This document shows positions 1-8,466 of a stretch of 19,807 bases of DNA, piece by piece; the stretch's first letter is position 1; each line of letters opens with the position of its first letter. Source of the DNA: Suillus spraguei (lineage: Eukaryota > Basidiomycota > Agaricomycetes > Boletales > Suillaceae); NCBI GenBank assembly GCA_016800925.1, contig JABCPU010000972.1, forward strand, positions 1 to 19,807, read 5' to 3'. The translations under genes were made by a program, and so were the position numbers. A model generated the notes under the pieces. It made no database searches. It worked only from the letters and a program-made list of their open reading frames with translations, and was not told the DNA's origin.

Positions 1-29
1 TATTGCCTAACCTGTGGTGTGAGAATGCC

Positions 30-290
30 ATCGGAGGTAGCGAGATGCTAGCGGTAATACTCCGGTCCGTGGGAAACTAGCGGTAAGCGTGGGAATGCGG
101 TAGACAAACGGTAGCGTAAACGGTAAAACTGCGGTAGTACGAGCAGTAAAACTGCGGTAAGCATGGGAACTTCTGCAGTAAAACAGCGGTAGTGTAGCAA
201 TGAAGCGTAAGAAAGCGGTAGCGCTAGCGGTGAAGCGTGGGAAAGCGGTAACGAGCGGTGGTGCATGCAGCAGTAAAGCAATTCTTAGAG
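30..290. repeat. GCGGTA-rich degenerate repeat tract
   Basis: The hexamer GCGGTA and close variants (ACGGTA, GCGGTG) recur about every 10-40 bases, often next to GCGTGGGAA or GTAAAACTGC. The spacing is irregular, so this is a degenerate short-motif tract rather than a clean tandem array. The same motifs reappear at 880-1500, 3050-3380 and 4620-5300. No credible gene was found; short open frames on both strands here look like by-products of the repetition. Confidence 0.55.
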
Positions 291-775
291 ACAGTAACTT
301 CGGTAAAGGACTTTATTTCATAGTGACAGTAGTGGTGACTATTCCTAAGTACCATGTGTACTATAGGAGGGAAGTAAGGAAAGAGTACGGGTACCTAGGA
401 ATTGTATACTAAGGAATAGCTATGGAAATGGAAGGGATAGGATAAACACGCAGCAGACATGTAATAAGACTGCACTACAGTTTACCAAAACATCACGTAC
501 TGGCGAGACTGGATGGACATAGGACGGACGGTAATCTTGCTTGAGGATGCCAAATGGGTTCACGGAGATTGCCGAAGATCATCACTTCACAGGAAAGTGC
601 TGTAGTACAGCCGCTAAGCTGCAACGAGGCTTCCGGAGTGTGGAACGATACCATTAGATAGGGGTAAATGCATGGTAATGTAGGACGTGAAGCCGAAGGG
701 TAAGGATAATGATTACCGGTTGACACCTATATGAAAATGTGCTGTTTCAAGCCCAGCATGAGTTTGTCTGTCACA
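291..775 (-). repeat. Diverged LTR-like remnant, minus orientation
   Basis: On the minus strand the sequence starting at 775 reads TGTGACAGACAAACTC, followed by CTGGGCTTGAAAC. This resembles the start of the LTR whose minus-strand beginning lies at 5407 (TGTAACGAACA, then CTGGGCTTAAAAC). A second weak match is ACATGTAATAAG near 456 against 5133. Similarity is only moderate, so this is probably a related but different LTR copy, whose other end is lost or lies outside the window. No gene was seen in 291-712. Confidence 0.35.
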
Positions 776-904
776 TCCCATGGCAACTTTGAATGCTGAC
801 TGTCCCCAGTCAGAGACATCATACTCCAAATATTCATCAAACCAATACTTCATGAGTTTCCGAGGCATGGGAAAGTGCGATAGTGTTACCGCTGGCATGG
901 ACAT
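713..904 (-). pseudogene. Possible pol C-terminal remnant
   Basis: A 63-codon minus-strand frame contains a protein-like stretch (KYWFDEYLEYDVSDWGQ) just before the LTR-like start at 775 and then reads into it. Its position directly upstream of an LTR suggests the tail of a retroelement polyprotein. I cannot assign a domain and the fragment is short, so a chance ORF remains possible. Confidence 0.25.
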
Positions 905-1500
905 GCGAGCGCTTAGCTAGCGGTAGTAGCGTGGGAACTTAGCGGTGCAGTAGCAGTCACGGTAAGATGGCGAAATGCTAAGGAACAGTGGTATGGTGGG
1001 GCAGATGCTGATGATGACATAGGCAAGGTTGCTGGAGTTACCAAAGCGTGGGAATTAGCAAGCGGTTACCGCTGGTGCTGGTGATGCGAGCATACAGTGC
1101 AGTGTCAGCGGTAGGCGTGGGAAAGTAGCGGTGGTACAGCAACAATGGCAATGTGATTAGTGAAATAGCTGCAGTGGTGGAAATCCTTGTGTCACAACTT
1201 TCTAGCGAGGTTACTAGACCTTGGGAACTAGTGAGCAGTAGCTGCAAGGTGCCGGTGATGTGAGCGTACTGTGCGGTGTCTGCGGTAGGTGTGGGAAAAG
1301 TAGTGGTGGTTCAGTGACAGAGGCAATGTGCTCTGTGAGGTAGCGAGAATGATAACTGGTGGTCTATCAGTGGCAGCGGTGAAAGTGCGGTATGCCAGTG
1401 GTGCAAGAACATAGCTAGCAATGCCGTGACTGTGTGCGCTTTGTGGGAAAGTAGCGGTGAGCTGGTGGTAAACTAGCGGTGATAGGGGCTTTCGCTAAAA
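880..1500. repeat. Second GCGGTA / GCGTGGGAA tract
   Basis: This has the same motif vocabulary as 30-290: repeated AGCGGT, GCGGTA, GTGCGGT and GCGTGGGAA or TGTGGGAAA at irregular intervals of tens of bases. A local near-duplication is visible: the block around 1070-1125 (GGTGATGCGAG, GTGTCAGCGGTAG, GTGGGAAAGTAG) recurs around 1250-1305. No convincing coding frame was found. 1501-1718 holds nothing I recognise. Confidence 0.5.
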
Positions 1501-1718
1501 AACACATAATGCAAGGAAATCCAAGTCCAGGGTAACTTCGCAACTCTACTCCAATGGTAAGCGTGCATCAGCGGTCCATAAGCGATCCAATCCATGTCCA
1601 ATCCAAGTCTTTACCAGCCGTTTTAGGTAAGAAGGCTACGGTAAAGAACAGTAAGAAAAAACAGCAAGAAAACATGAAAAACACACTATGATCTTGTGCA
1701 AACTACCGTCCGACTTGG

Positions 1719-2192
1719 TGTTACAATCGTATGTGCCCCTATTCATTTTCTTCCTCCTTTTACATTGTACATGACATAACATGACTCTGATTCATATGCT
1801 CAAACACATCTGTACTATAGTTGCCTTCCTTCTTTGGATACGCACTTATGTTCCCACGTCTCTCTTGGTCTGTGCGCACATATTGGTCTATTTAAGCACG
1901 TTGTATTATGCCTGTATACTTTACTTTAATCTTACTGGGTTTTACCTGGAATATCCTTCGCTTAGGTCTCCAACCTAAGTCGTCTTGAATCGTCTCTAAG
2001 TCTAAGCACTCCTTAGTCTTAGTCTCTATTCTCGTAGAACCTCTTAGACTTGTCTTTGAGGCCGAACCCTTGATTGTACTCGGAACGCGTTCCTTGTACC
2101 TTCACCTTGTCCTCTTCTGGACATTGTAGAACTTCCCAGCAGACCATCAGTGTCTTTTCACTGTTGCTGGTGACGCCACCCCAGTTGTAACA
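1719..2192 (+). mobile_element. Solo LTR, family A (plus orientation)
   Basis: This 474-bp sequence begins TGTTACA and ends TGTAACA, a perfect 7-bp terminal inverted repeat. It is flanked by the 5-bp direct repeat CTTGG at 1714-1718 and 2193-2197, the target-site duplication expected of a Ty3/Gypsy integrase. It aligns end to end with the 5' LTR at 5635-6109, including the TATTTAAG promoter box and the ACTTTAATCTT segment. With LTR and TSD present but no internal sequence, it is a solo LTR left by LTR-LTR recombination. The 65-codon ORF inside it is not a gene. Confidence 0.93.
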
Positions 2193-2576
2193 CTTGGCTT
2201 CTTCGGTCTTCTGTCATCTTCTACTCTTCCTAAGCGCTAAGGCGCTCCCATAGTTGCCGTAGTCTCTATATAACAAGTGCACAGTGCTGCTTCATGCGTT
2301 AGAAGGTGAACTCGCTATCGTAAATGGTGATGCAGGCACTTCCATCTTGTAAATAATCTGCCGCTGGCAAGGTCTCCGGTGGTGCGCTGGCATCTGTGGG
2401 TCGTCTGAGGCTTATACGTAAGTAATCCTATTGAAATGTCCAAAGAAAAGTCACTGGTTGAAGCCCAGGGTAAAAGAATGCTATCCTATATGAAAAGACA
2501 GTGTTTAGAGCATTAAGGGGTAAAATGTGGTATTAAGCATATATATGCGGTGTAATAGATTGCAGTGGGGTGTCTG
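2193..2576. other. Unassigned spacer between two solo LTRs
   Basis: Apart from the duplicated target sites at its two ends (CTTGG and GTCTG), I see no gene, RNA or repeat that I can name. It presumably belongs to the older sequence into which both family A elements inserted. Confidence 0.4.
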
Positions 2577-3051
2577 TGTTACGAACTGGGATGGCGTCAC
2601 CAGCGACAGTGAAAAGACACAGATGGTCTGCTGGGAGGTTCTTACAATGTCCAGAAGAGGACAAGGTGAAAGTACAAGGAACGCGTTCCGAGTATGATCA
2701 AGGGTCTGGCCTCAAGGATAAGTCCAAGAGGTTCTGCGAGAATAAAGACTAAGACTAAGGAGTGCTTAGACTTAGAGATGATTCAAGATGACTTAGGTTG
2801 GAGGCCTAAGCGAAGGAGATTCCAGGTAGAACCCAGTAAGATTAAAGTAAGGAATCTACTACAAGTACACTGTGCTTAAATAGGCCAATATGTGCGCACA
2901 GACCAAGTAACCATGAGAACGTAACTGCGTATCCTAATAAGGAAGGCATGTGTTGTACAGATGTGTTGAGCATATGAGTCAGAATCATGTGACACGACAT
3001 ACAAGTAAAGAAACAAAGGGAAAATGAATAGGGGCATGTACAACTGTAACA
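2577..3051 (-). mobile_element. Solo LTR, family A (minus orientation)
   Basis: This 475-bp reverse-complement copy of the family A LTR reads TGTTACG at its left edge and TGTAACA at its right edge. It is flanked by GTCTG at 2572-2576 and 3052-3056, a perfect 5-bp target-site duplication. The inferred R start (AAGATTAAAGT on the plus strand, ACTTTAATCTT in sense) is conserved. The short ORFs inside and across its edges are not genes. It lies 384 bp from the plus-oriented solo LTR, forming an inverted pair. Confidence 0.93.
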
Positions 3052-3625
3052 GTCTGCGGTGGGGTATAGGTGCACACTAGGTCGCTGGTCGCTTGTCTGT
3101 CTTCAGCTTCTTCACTGGCAGTGATAGCTGTGAGTCGGTAACAGTGGTAAATATTCCGGAACGAAATTACTAAGTACTGCCAGCCAACAATAGGCTCGGT
3201 AACAGCAGTAAGGCTAAAAATGCGGTAATGCAAGGTAAAATCAATGTCAGTGGCTGGTATATCAATCAATGGCTTCAGCGGTGGCTTGGTTGTGGTCGCT
3301 AGGCTTTGTACTATTGCCGCAGCAATGCTGGGTAGCATCCGGGCAAGCGGTAAACTGCAGGGAACTGGTAAATTGGCTAAAACGCGGTAGTTTGGCAAGT
3401 CTGTGGTACTATAACTGTGCAGTAATGTGCCACTGGTTCATCAGCGCTGTCCTTCTTGGTACTATAGTTATCTGCGGGTGCAAGACAGTTAGCGGTAATA
3501 TCGCATTCTTCAAAGCTCTGTGTCCAAAATCTGCGAAAACTGCGGTAAAAGGGGTAAATCAGCACATAATACTTCTGTATCAGCCGCCGGAGCATCTGGC
3601 TCATTACTGCGGTGGTCTAAGCATG
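3052..3625 (-). other. Decayed sequence downstream of the Gag-like remnant
   Basis: In minus orientation this should be the continuation of the Gag-like gene at 4309-3626. Several overlapping frames of 60-140 codons exist on both strands, but none gives a recognisable motif. GCGGTA-type motifs recur. I regard it as eroded retroelement internal sequence. Confidence 0.3.
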
Positions 3626-4309
3626 TCAGCGAACCGTGCGAAATGTTTGCCAGCTGCCGCGTATCAGGTACAGCACATAGGCAATCAGCTGACAAGCAAT
3701 TATGCAAAAGGTGCAAAACGCGGTATTGTCAGCATTACAAGGATTCTCCGAGAACAAACTTTGGTCAGATGACCACCAGTAGTGTTCAATATCTGCCGCT
3801 GTGTGTGAGCGAACAGTGCCATCGAAAACTGTGTGCACTTCAAGGCCGTCTTGAGCTTCTGAAGGTGTAATTTCATTGAATGGTAGCACTATAGGGGCTG
3901 AAACAATATCAGTACTTGCCGCAGGTGAAATATGCTTAACCGCTGGTTGTTGCGGTGCGTCTGGCCTCTTAATAGCATCACCCTCATAGGGTTCTGCCAG
4001 TGGAGCGGCCGCTTCAACAGTAATAGCACATGTAAAGGTGCCCGAGCAACATTCTGGGTAAAACAATAAAACTGTGTTAGCGAAATCCTCAAAGTTGTCA
4101 CTGTCGTATTCTGGTCAGTCTCTCCATAAATCAGCATCATCTGAGTCAGCGTATCTGACTGCAAACTTGATTTCAGCCATCTCGGTAATTCCAGCTTTGT
4201 CTGAAAGTCAATCTACAGTAGCGAAGAAGGTCAGTAGTTCACTAGCATTGCTGCCAAAGTGCGGAGCTGCGTCTGAGGTAGCCACAGGCATAAAGAATGC
4301 GCCGGCCAT
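3626..4309 (-). pseudogene. Decayed Gag-like gene of an older LTR element
   Basis: Read on the minus strand from the ATG at 4309, one frame runs for about 228 codons with two internal TGA stops, at codons 34 and 56. It starts MAGAFFMPVATSDAAPHFG and soon gives KAGITEMAEIKFAVRYAD, then DLWRD, then FEDFANTVLLFYPEC. Hydrophobic helical pattern and spacing resemble, from memory, the capsid N-terminal region of Gag from fungal LTR elements, but no diagnostic motif settles it. The later part is Ala/Pro-rich, then unclear, and no zinc knuckle was found. The ATG lies about 110 bp inside a candidate primer-binding site, which supports gag position. The two TGA codons could each derive from CGA. Confidence 0.5.
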
Positions 4310-4417
4310 ACTGTCTGTAGCGCGTGAATACAGCGCGGGAACGTGTGGTAAAAACTGCGGTAACGTGCAAAAAAGTGGTAAGCAGTGTCAAGCAAATCGA
4401 AACTATACCAAAAGATT

Positions 4418-4435
4418 CCCTCGCAGTGGGCTCCA
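4418..4435 (-). other. tRNA-type primer-binding site (minus strand)
   Basis: Two bases inside the LTR edge at 4438, the minus strand reads TGGAGCCCACTGCGAGGG. It begins with TGG, the complement of the universal tRNA CCA end, and lies where a tRNA-primed retroelement has its PBS. The tRNA isotype cannot be fixed from sequence alone. This differs from the self-priming arrangement of elements A, B and C. Confidence 0.5.
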
Positions 4436-4437
4436 AT

Positions 4438-5407
4438 TGTAAAGATACAACCTAGCTTGGGCTGTAGGTAAACCACTGCCTAAACTAGTATGTGAGTCTT
4501 GCGCTCCGTCTAGTCTGCTTCACTTGTAAGAACAAGAGCGTTCGACCCTAAAGGGGGATGCCTATTAGTATGGTCAAGTTTGAGCCTAACTTATGTGCGA
4601 AACAAGCGTCGAGATCAGTGGTAAGTTGCTGCGGTCAGCGATGATACCGCCGGAACTAGCGTCATGTGTAGCGGTGCTACCGTGGTCGAGATAAGGTCAG
4701 TAACAGTTGCGTCGAGCGAGCGATGTCGAGTGGTGATCTCAGCAGTAGCGGTAAAGTAGCGAGTGGTGCAAAGAAACAGTAAAGAAGTCCGTGGTACTTT
4801 CAGCAGTAAAGTAGCGGAGCGTGAGAAGTTCAGTCAAAGTAACAGTCAAAAGTCCAGTGGTATGCCAGCGGTAACGGAGAACGAGTGTGATATATTAATG
4901 AGCGATAAGGGAACTTTAAAGACTAAGTCCACTACTGGGTAGATCCAGAGCTAGACAATAATCCTGACCTATAGTACGTGCAATGGTGTAAAATCAGGTA
5001 CTTGTATCATGCAGGGTACGTGGTGCTTATATCCTAAATCATATGTACTCGGAATACTCTAGGCGAGTTCAGTAGCGCTGGAGTGTAGTAACCACCATAA
5101 GTAAACATAGCGTGAGGCACTGCGGCACGAGGAAACATGTAATAAGGCTTGCCATGGAATCAGTGATAATAAACAGAAAACAAACGACGCACCAAATGGA
5201 GCTATGCAGATGCAGCAAGGACATGGAAGGACATTGGTTCATGGAATGAGGTGTGGCAGTCAGTACAGTGTGCGGTAAGCGTGGGATGCCGCCGGTACTG
5301 CTAAAGGGGTAAGACAGCCATGGACAAGTGGTATCTCCTGTAGACGTGAGACGAGTGTCAAAATATGGGGTTTTAAGCCCAGCGCCAATATGAATATGTT
5401 CGTTACA
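4438..5407 (-). repeat. Long LTR of the older minus-strand element
   Basis: The plus strand runs from TGTAAAGATACAACC to GTTACA, giving TGTAA/TTACA ends and about 970 bp. On the minus strand this reads TGTAACGAACAT through CTTTACA, then two bases, the PBS-like site and the Gag-like remnant, so it is in 5' LTR position. It contains scattered GCGGTA motifs. The right edge abuts sequence homologous to the family C LTR, so the element apparently inserted there. The boundaries rest on short terminal repeats and context; no target duplication can be confirmed. Confidence 0.5.
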
Positions 5408-5634
5408 TCGTGCTTACTGATCCACTGTGCATTAACTAATAGACTTCCATTATACATCGTACATAGCCCTCGATCCTAGACTCACTGATTATCCATGCTA
5501 GTTACTTCCAGTATATAAACCACTTGTAAATCTCCGTAGAACCTTAGTTCAAATATCATCTTAGATTCTGCTCATTCTATTCCTCTGGACTTGAGTTACT
5601 TCCAACTCTAGTTATCTTCTGAGACTTAGGATTG
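5408..5634 (+). repeat. Partial family C LTR, split by two insertions
   Basis: From GCTTACTGATCC to GACTTAGGATTG this aligns closely with about 11434-11652 of the family C 5' LTR, including AGTATATAAACCACTTGTA (TATA region) and the R-start segment, here AGTTCAAATAT instead of AGTTCGAATAT (a CpG to CpA change). The match ends on the left at the older minus-strand LTR and on the right exactly where the family A LTR begins. It is a fragment exposed between two nested insertions. Confidence 0.75.
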
Positions 5635-6109
5635 TGTTACAGTCGTACATGCCCCAATTCATTTTCTCTTTGTCTCCTTTACTTGTATATTACATAACAT
5701 GACTCTGACTCATATGCTCAACGCATCTGTACTATAGTTGCCTTCCTTCTTTGGATATGCACTTACGTTCTCATGTCTCTCTTGGTCTGTGCGCACATAT
5801 TGACCTATTTAAGCACATTGTATTACAATTGATACTTTACTTTAATCTTACTGGGTTTTACCTGGAACATCCTTCGCTTAGGTCTCCAACCTGAGTCGTC
5901 TTGAATCGTCTCTAAGTCTAAGCACTCCTTAGTCTTAGTCTCTACTCTCGAAGAACCTCTTAGACTAGTCTTTGAGGCCGAACCCTTGATAGTACTTGGA
6001 ACGCATTCCTTGTACTTTCATTTTGTCCTTTTCTGGACATTGTAGAACTTCCCAGCAGACTGTCAGTGTCTTTTCACTGTCGCTGGTGATGCCACCCCAG
6101 TTCATAACA
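5635..6109 (+). repeat. 5' LTR of element A
   Basis: This 475-bp LTR starts TGTTACA and ends CATAACA (the solo copies end GTAACA). It is homologous end to end with the solo LTRs at 1719-2192 and 2577-3051. The five bases before it (GATTG) do not recur after its end, because internal element sequence follows; this is therefore a 5' LTR and not another solo LTR. Confidence 0.92.
5806..5849 (+). promoter_or_regulatory. LTR promoter and inferred transcription start, element A
   Basis: A TATTTAA box lies at 5806-5812. 33 bp downstream, ACTTTAATCTT (5839-5849) is complementary in 10 of 11 positions to the PBS at 6111-6121. By analogy with Tf1, transcription would start at 5839, which would be the U3/R boundary (U3 about 204 bp). 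Both parts are conserved in the solo LTRs. Confidence 0.6.
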
Positions 6110-6110
6110 A

Positions 6111-6121
6111 AAGATCAAAGT
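6111..6121 (+). other. Self-primer binding site, element A
   Basis: AAGATCAAAGT lies one base inside the 5' LTR. It pairs with the inferred first 11 nt of the element's own transcript (ACTTTAATCTT) at 10 of 11 positions; the exception is a C/A mismatch. It lacks the TGG start of a tRNA-type PBS. Confidence 0.65.
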
Positions 6122-6236
6122 CTACCTGATCGTCGACTATCCAGTCTTCGACCCTGAACCCTGATAAGCCCTAACAGACAGCAAGACAGCGCATGTAGGC
6201 ACCGAGAAAGTATAACTCACCAGACAAATCGCCACT

Positions 6237-7073
6237 ATGATGACCATCAAAGAATTTGAATACAAAATCGGTCTTCCAACCGGTTTTGATGGAGATCGCA
6301 ACAACTCTCGCGAATTTATCCAATCATGCAATCTATGCTTCGACATCAATGAAAAGGTTTACACCACCGACAAGCAGAAGATCATTTTCATAACATCCTT
6401 CATGACTGAGAAGAACGCCAAATCTTGGAAAGAGCAATTCCTTGACCATGCTCAATCAACCGATACCTCTGGACAAAAAGTTGGTTACGGAACATTGCAG
6501 GATTTTATGAAAAGCTTTAAAGAAGCCTTCGACCCAGTGGATACCAAAGGAACTGCGCTAACAAAACTCAGGGACCTCAAACAAGGAAGCGGTGATCTCC
6601 ATACATACATCGCCGACTTTGAGGCACTTGCAGCCAAAGCCCGTATCACTGACGATGCAACAAAGATTCAATTCTTCCAAGATGGCCTAAACTTGGGTAT
6701 CCTTACTAAGCTTTTCACACCAGGAGATGTCTCAGAAGTATTCCGCGAGGTTGTATTGCAATGCGTTTCCATTGACAACTCCCACCATCACCTTCAAGCA
6801 ATACGAACATGTCATGCTCCGCAACAGAAGAAGAAGAACTATGGGAACGCGCATTACATACCTAATCGTGATTCCAATGCAATGGTTGTGGATTGAATCT
6901 CTGACATGGAGAGATCCAAATGCATGAAGAAGGGACAATGCTTTGGATGCAAAAAGACAGGACACCGCATTCATAACTGTCCTGAAAGAAAGAAGAAGAC
7001 CCCGCTCCAACAAGCCAAAGTCAAAGAAGAAGAAGATGAAGAAACTGTGAGGCGGATTGCAGAGGATTTTTGA
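6237..7073 (+). pseudogene. gag: Gag of element A (one internal TGA)
   Basis: This is the structural capsid/nucleocapsid protein of the retrotransposon particle. The frame starts at tandem ATGs (6237, 6240) and runs 278 codons, broken by TGA at 6894. Codons 1-150 carry the Gag capsid pattern (FDGDRNNSREFIQSCNLCF, then SWKEQFLD, then FKEAFDP, then TALTKLRDLKQGSGDLHTYI). After the stop the same frame encodes a CX2CX4HX4C zinc knuckle (CFGCKKTGHRIHNC, 6939-6980), then a Lys/Glu-rich tail. It ends at TGA 7071-7073, directly after a slippery site. Upstream ATGs are few: one at 6088, inside the LTR where solo copies have GACG, and one at 6194 followed at once by TAG. Confidence 0.88.
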
Positions 7074-7107
7074 ACTGGAGAAACAAAGATTCAATGTATG
7101 TTTCTCC
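7064..7107 (+). promoter_or_regulatory. -1 ribosomal frameshift signal, gag/pol of element A
   Basis: The gag frame reads G GAT TTT TGA: the heptamer GGATTTT (7064-7070) followed directly by the gag stop. After a 6-nt spacer comes a perfect 8-bp hairpin: GGAGAAAC (7077-7084) with GTTTCTCC (7100-7107), loop 15 nt. Slipping back one base continues in the protease frame. GGAUUUU is a known slip site in red clover necrotic mosaic virus. Function is inferred. Confidence 0.65.
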
Positions 7108-7840
7108 TAATGTATTACTAAGACTTGTACACGCTGTAGGTGAAAGAAAAGAACTTTGTATCCCTATCACCCTTCACTTGTGTACTCATTTGAAATCCGT
7201 TGACACCACCGCTGTTATTGATTCGGGCGTGGCAGGAATGTTCATTTCCGAGGAGTTTGTGAAACTCCATCAAATCACACGACAAAAACTCAAAACACCA
7301 TTTCAAGTTACTATGGCAGATGGAACTCTTATCAAAGGAGGACCGATCACACACTACTGTCTCCTAGTGGTCAATATAGATGAATGAACCATGTATGGAA
7401 AATTCAACATCACTAAACTAGGAAGAAGAGATCAAATCCTTCTGGGGATTCCGTGGTTACGTGCAATGAACCCAAGTATAGATTGGGCTGCTGAAACACT
7501 GGTTCTCCCTCAAACAACGAAATCAGATGAAATCGAAATCGATATGGATGCGGATCAGAAGAAAAACGGGTTGCCCCCGGCCTTCCACTGTCATCCTAAG
7601 AAATGGCAACACTCCCAACTTCCAAGATCCCTCATCAGTCCTCCTCCTATTCCTAAAGAACCCGAACCGGAAGTACAAATGCTGCGTACTGAAGACCCTA
7701 CTCCCCATGTACAACTGCCATGAGCAGTATCACCGATTCCCCGCGCAGAAAAGCGCAAAAACGAATCCGAGCCCGAGTATTGGACCGGACAAGAACCTAT
7801 TGAGCAACGGCCAATAGAAGAACAGCGAACCATGTGCCAT
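7070..7840 (+). pseudogene. pol: Pol N-terminus with aspartic protease, element A
   Basis: This is the -1 frame relative to gag, open from the slip site except for TGA at 7385 and 7721. The retropepsin active site is DSG at 7220-7228 (context TTAVIDSGVAGMFISEEFV), where DSGA(T/S) is usual. The second conserved block, LLGIPWLRAMNPSIDW, lies near 7440-7487. A Pro/Glu-rich linker follows (PPPIPKEPEPE, then EPEYWTGQEPIEQRPIEEQ). The sequence stops resembling Pol near 7830-7840, where it jumps to integrase C-terminal sequence. The enzyme would have cleaved Gag-Pol. Confidence 0.8.
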
Positions 7841-8410
7841 CCCTCATCTAATCCCTGACTCATCTGTCCCTGCGGCAGAAGATTGAGTACGATCTCTGCA
7901 GAAGATAAGAGAAGAAGCAATCACCTGCCATAACATCGCAATGCAAACTATGGCTGAACGATCCTGACGAGAAAATATACTCCATGGAAGATCAGAGACA
8001 AAGTTTGGCTATCTGCTGCTAATCTTAGACTCAAACTCCCATTGCAGAAACTTGCACCGAAACGATACAGGCCTTTCCTTATCATTGATGTCTTATCGCC
8101 CATCACATTCACACTAAAACTCCCCTCACAATGGAAGATTCATCCCACCTTCCATGCTTCTGTCTTATCATCCTATAGCGAAACAGATGTACATGGCCCG
8201 AACTTTCCCGAACCACCACCTGACATCATTGAAGAAGAAGAAGAATACAAAGTAGAAGCAATTCTTTCTCACAAAGGAATCGGCACTTGCTGACACTATC
8301 TTGTTTCCTGGAAAGGATATTCTTCGGGAGATAATGAGTGGCTCCCAGAAAAGAACTTGAAGAACTCCGCCCGAATCCTGAATGCTTATAAGAAGCAACA
8401 CTCTCTCTGA
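7836..8410 (+). pseudogene. pol: Integrase C-terminus with chromodomain, element A
   Basis: From about 7836 one frame reads IPHLIPDSSVPAAED, TGA (7884), then EEAITCHNIAMQTMAERS, TGA (7965). A one-base shift near 7970 then leads into YTPWKIRDKVWLSAANLRL, the GPY/F-like region KRYRPFLIIDVLS and KIHPTFHASVLSSY. A chromodomain follows from about 8240 (EEEYKVEAILSH, TGA at 8291, then [18 protein letters not shown]) and ends at TGA 8408-8410. Aromatic residues that bind methyl-lysine in chromodomains (Y, W, W) are kept. In chromoviruses this domain steers integration towards heterochromatin. The catalytic D,D35E core is absent. Confidence 0.85.
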
Positions 8411-8466
8411 TCATTCTCCAGTCAATCAAATCGCACAAAGCACTTGATCAACTAACACCATTTGAA

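Noticed and set aside
3269..3772. 167-codon plus-strand ORF
   Set aside because: It lies antisense to the decayed Gag-like gene in GCGGTA-rich sequence, has no recognisable domain and has an odd composition. It is treated as a shadow.
3520..3870. Plus-strand ORF with a Cys-rich start (CENCGKRGKSAH) resembling a zinc knuckle
   Set aside because: The CX2C is not followed by the spacing of a CCHC knuckle, and the opposite strand gives the better Gag-like reading.
291..5407. The LTR-like sequences at 291-775 and 4438-5407 as the matching LTR pair of one element
   Set aside because: The end regions are too different by eye to be a pair made in one insertion, and no target duplication could be shown.
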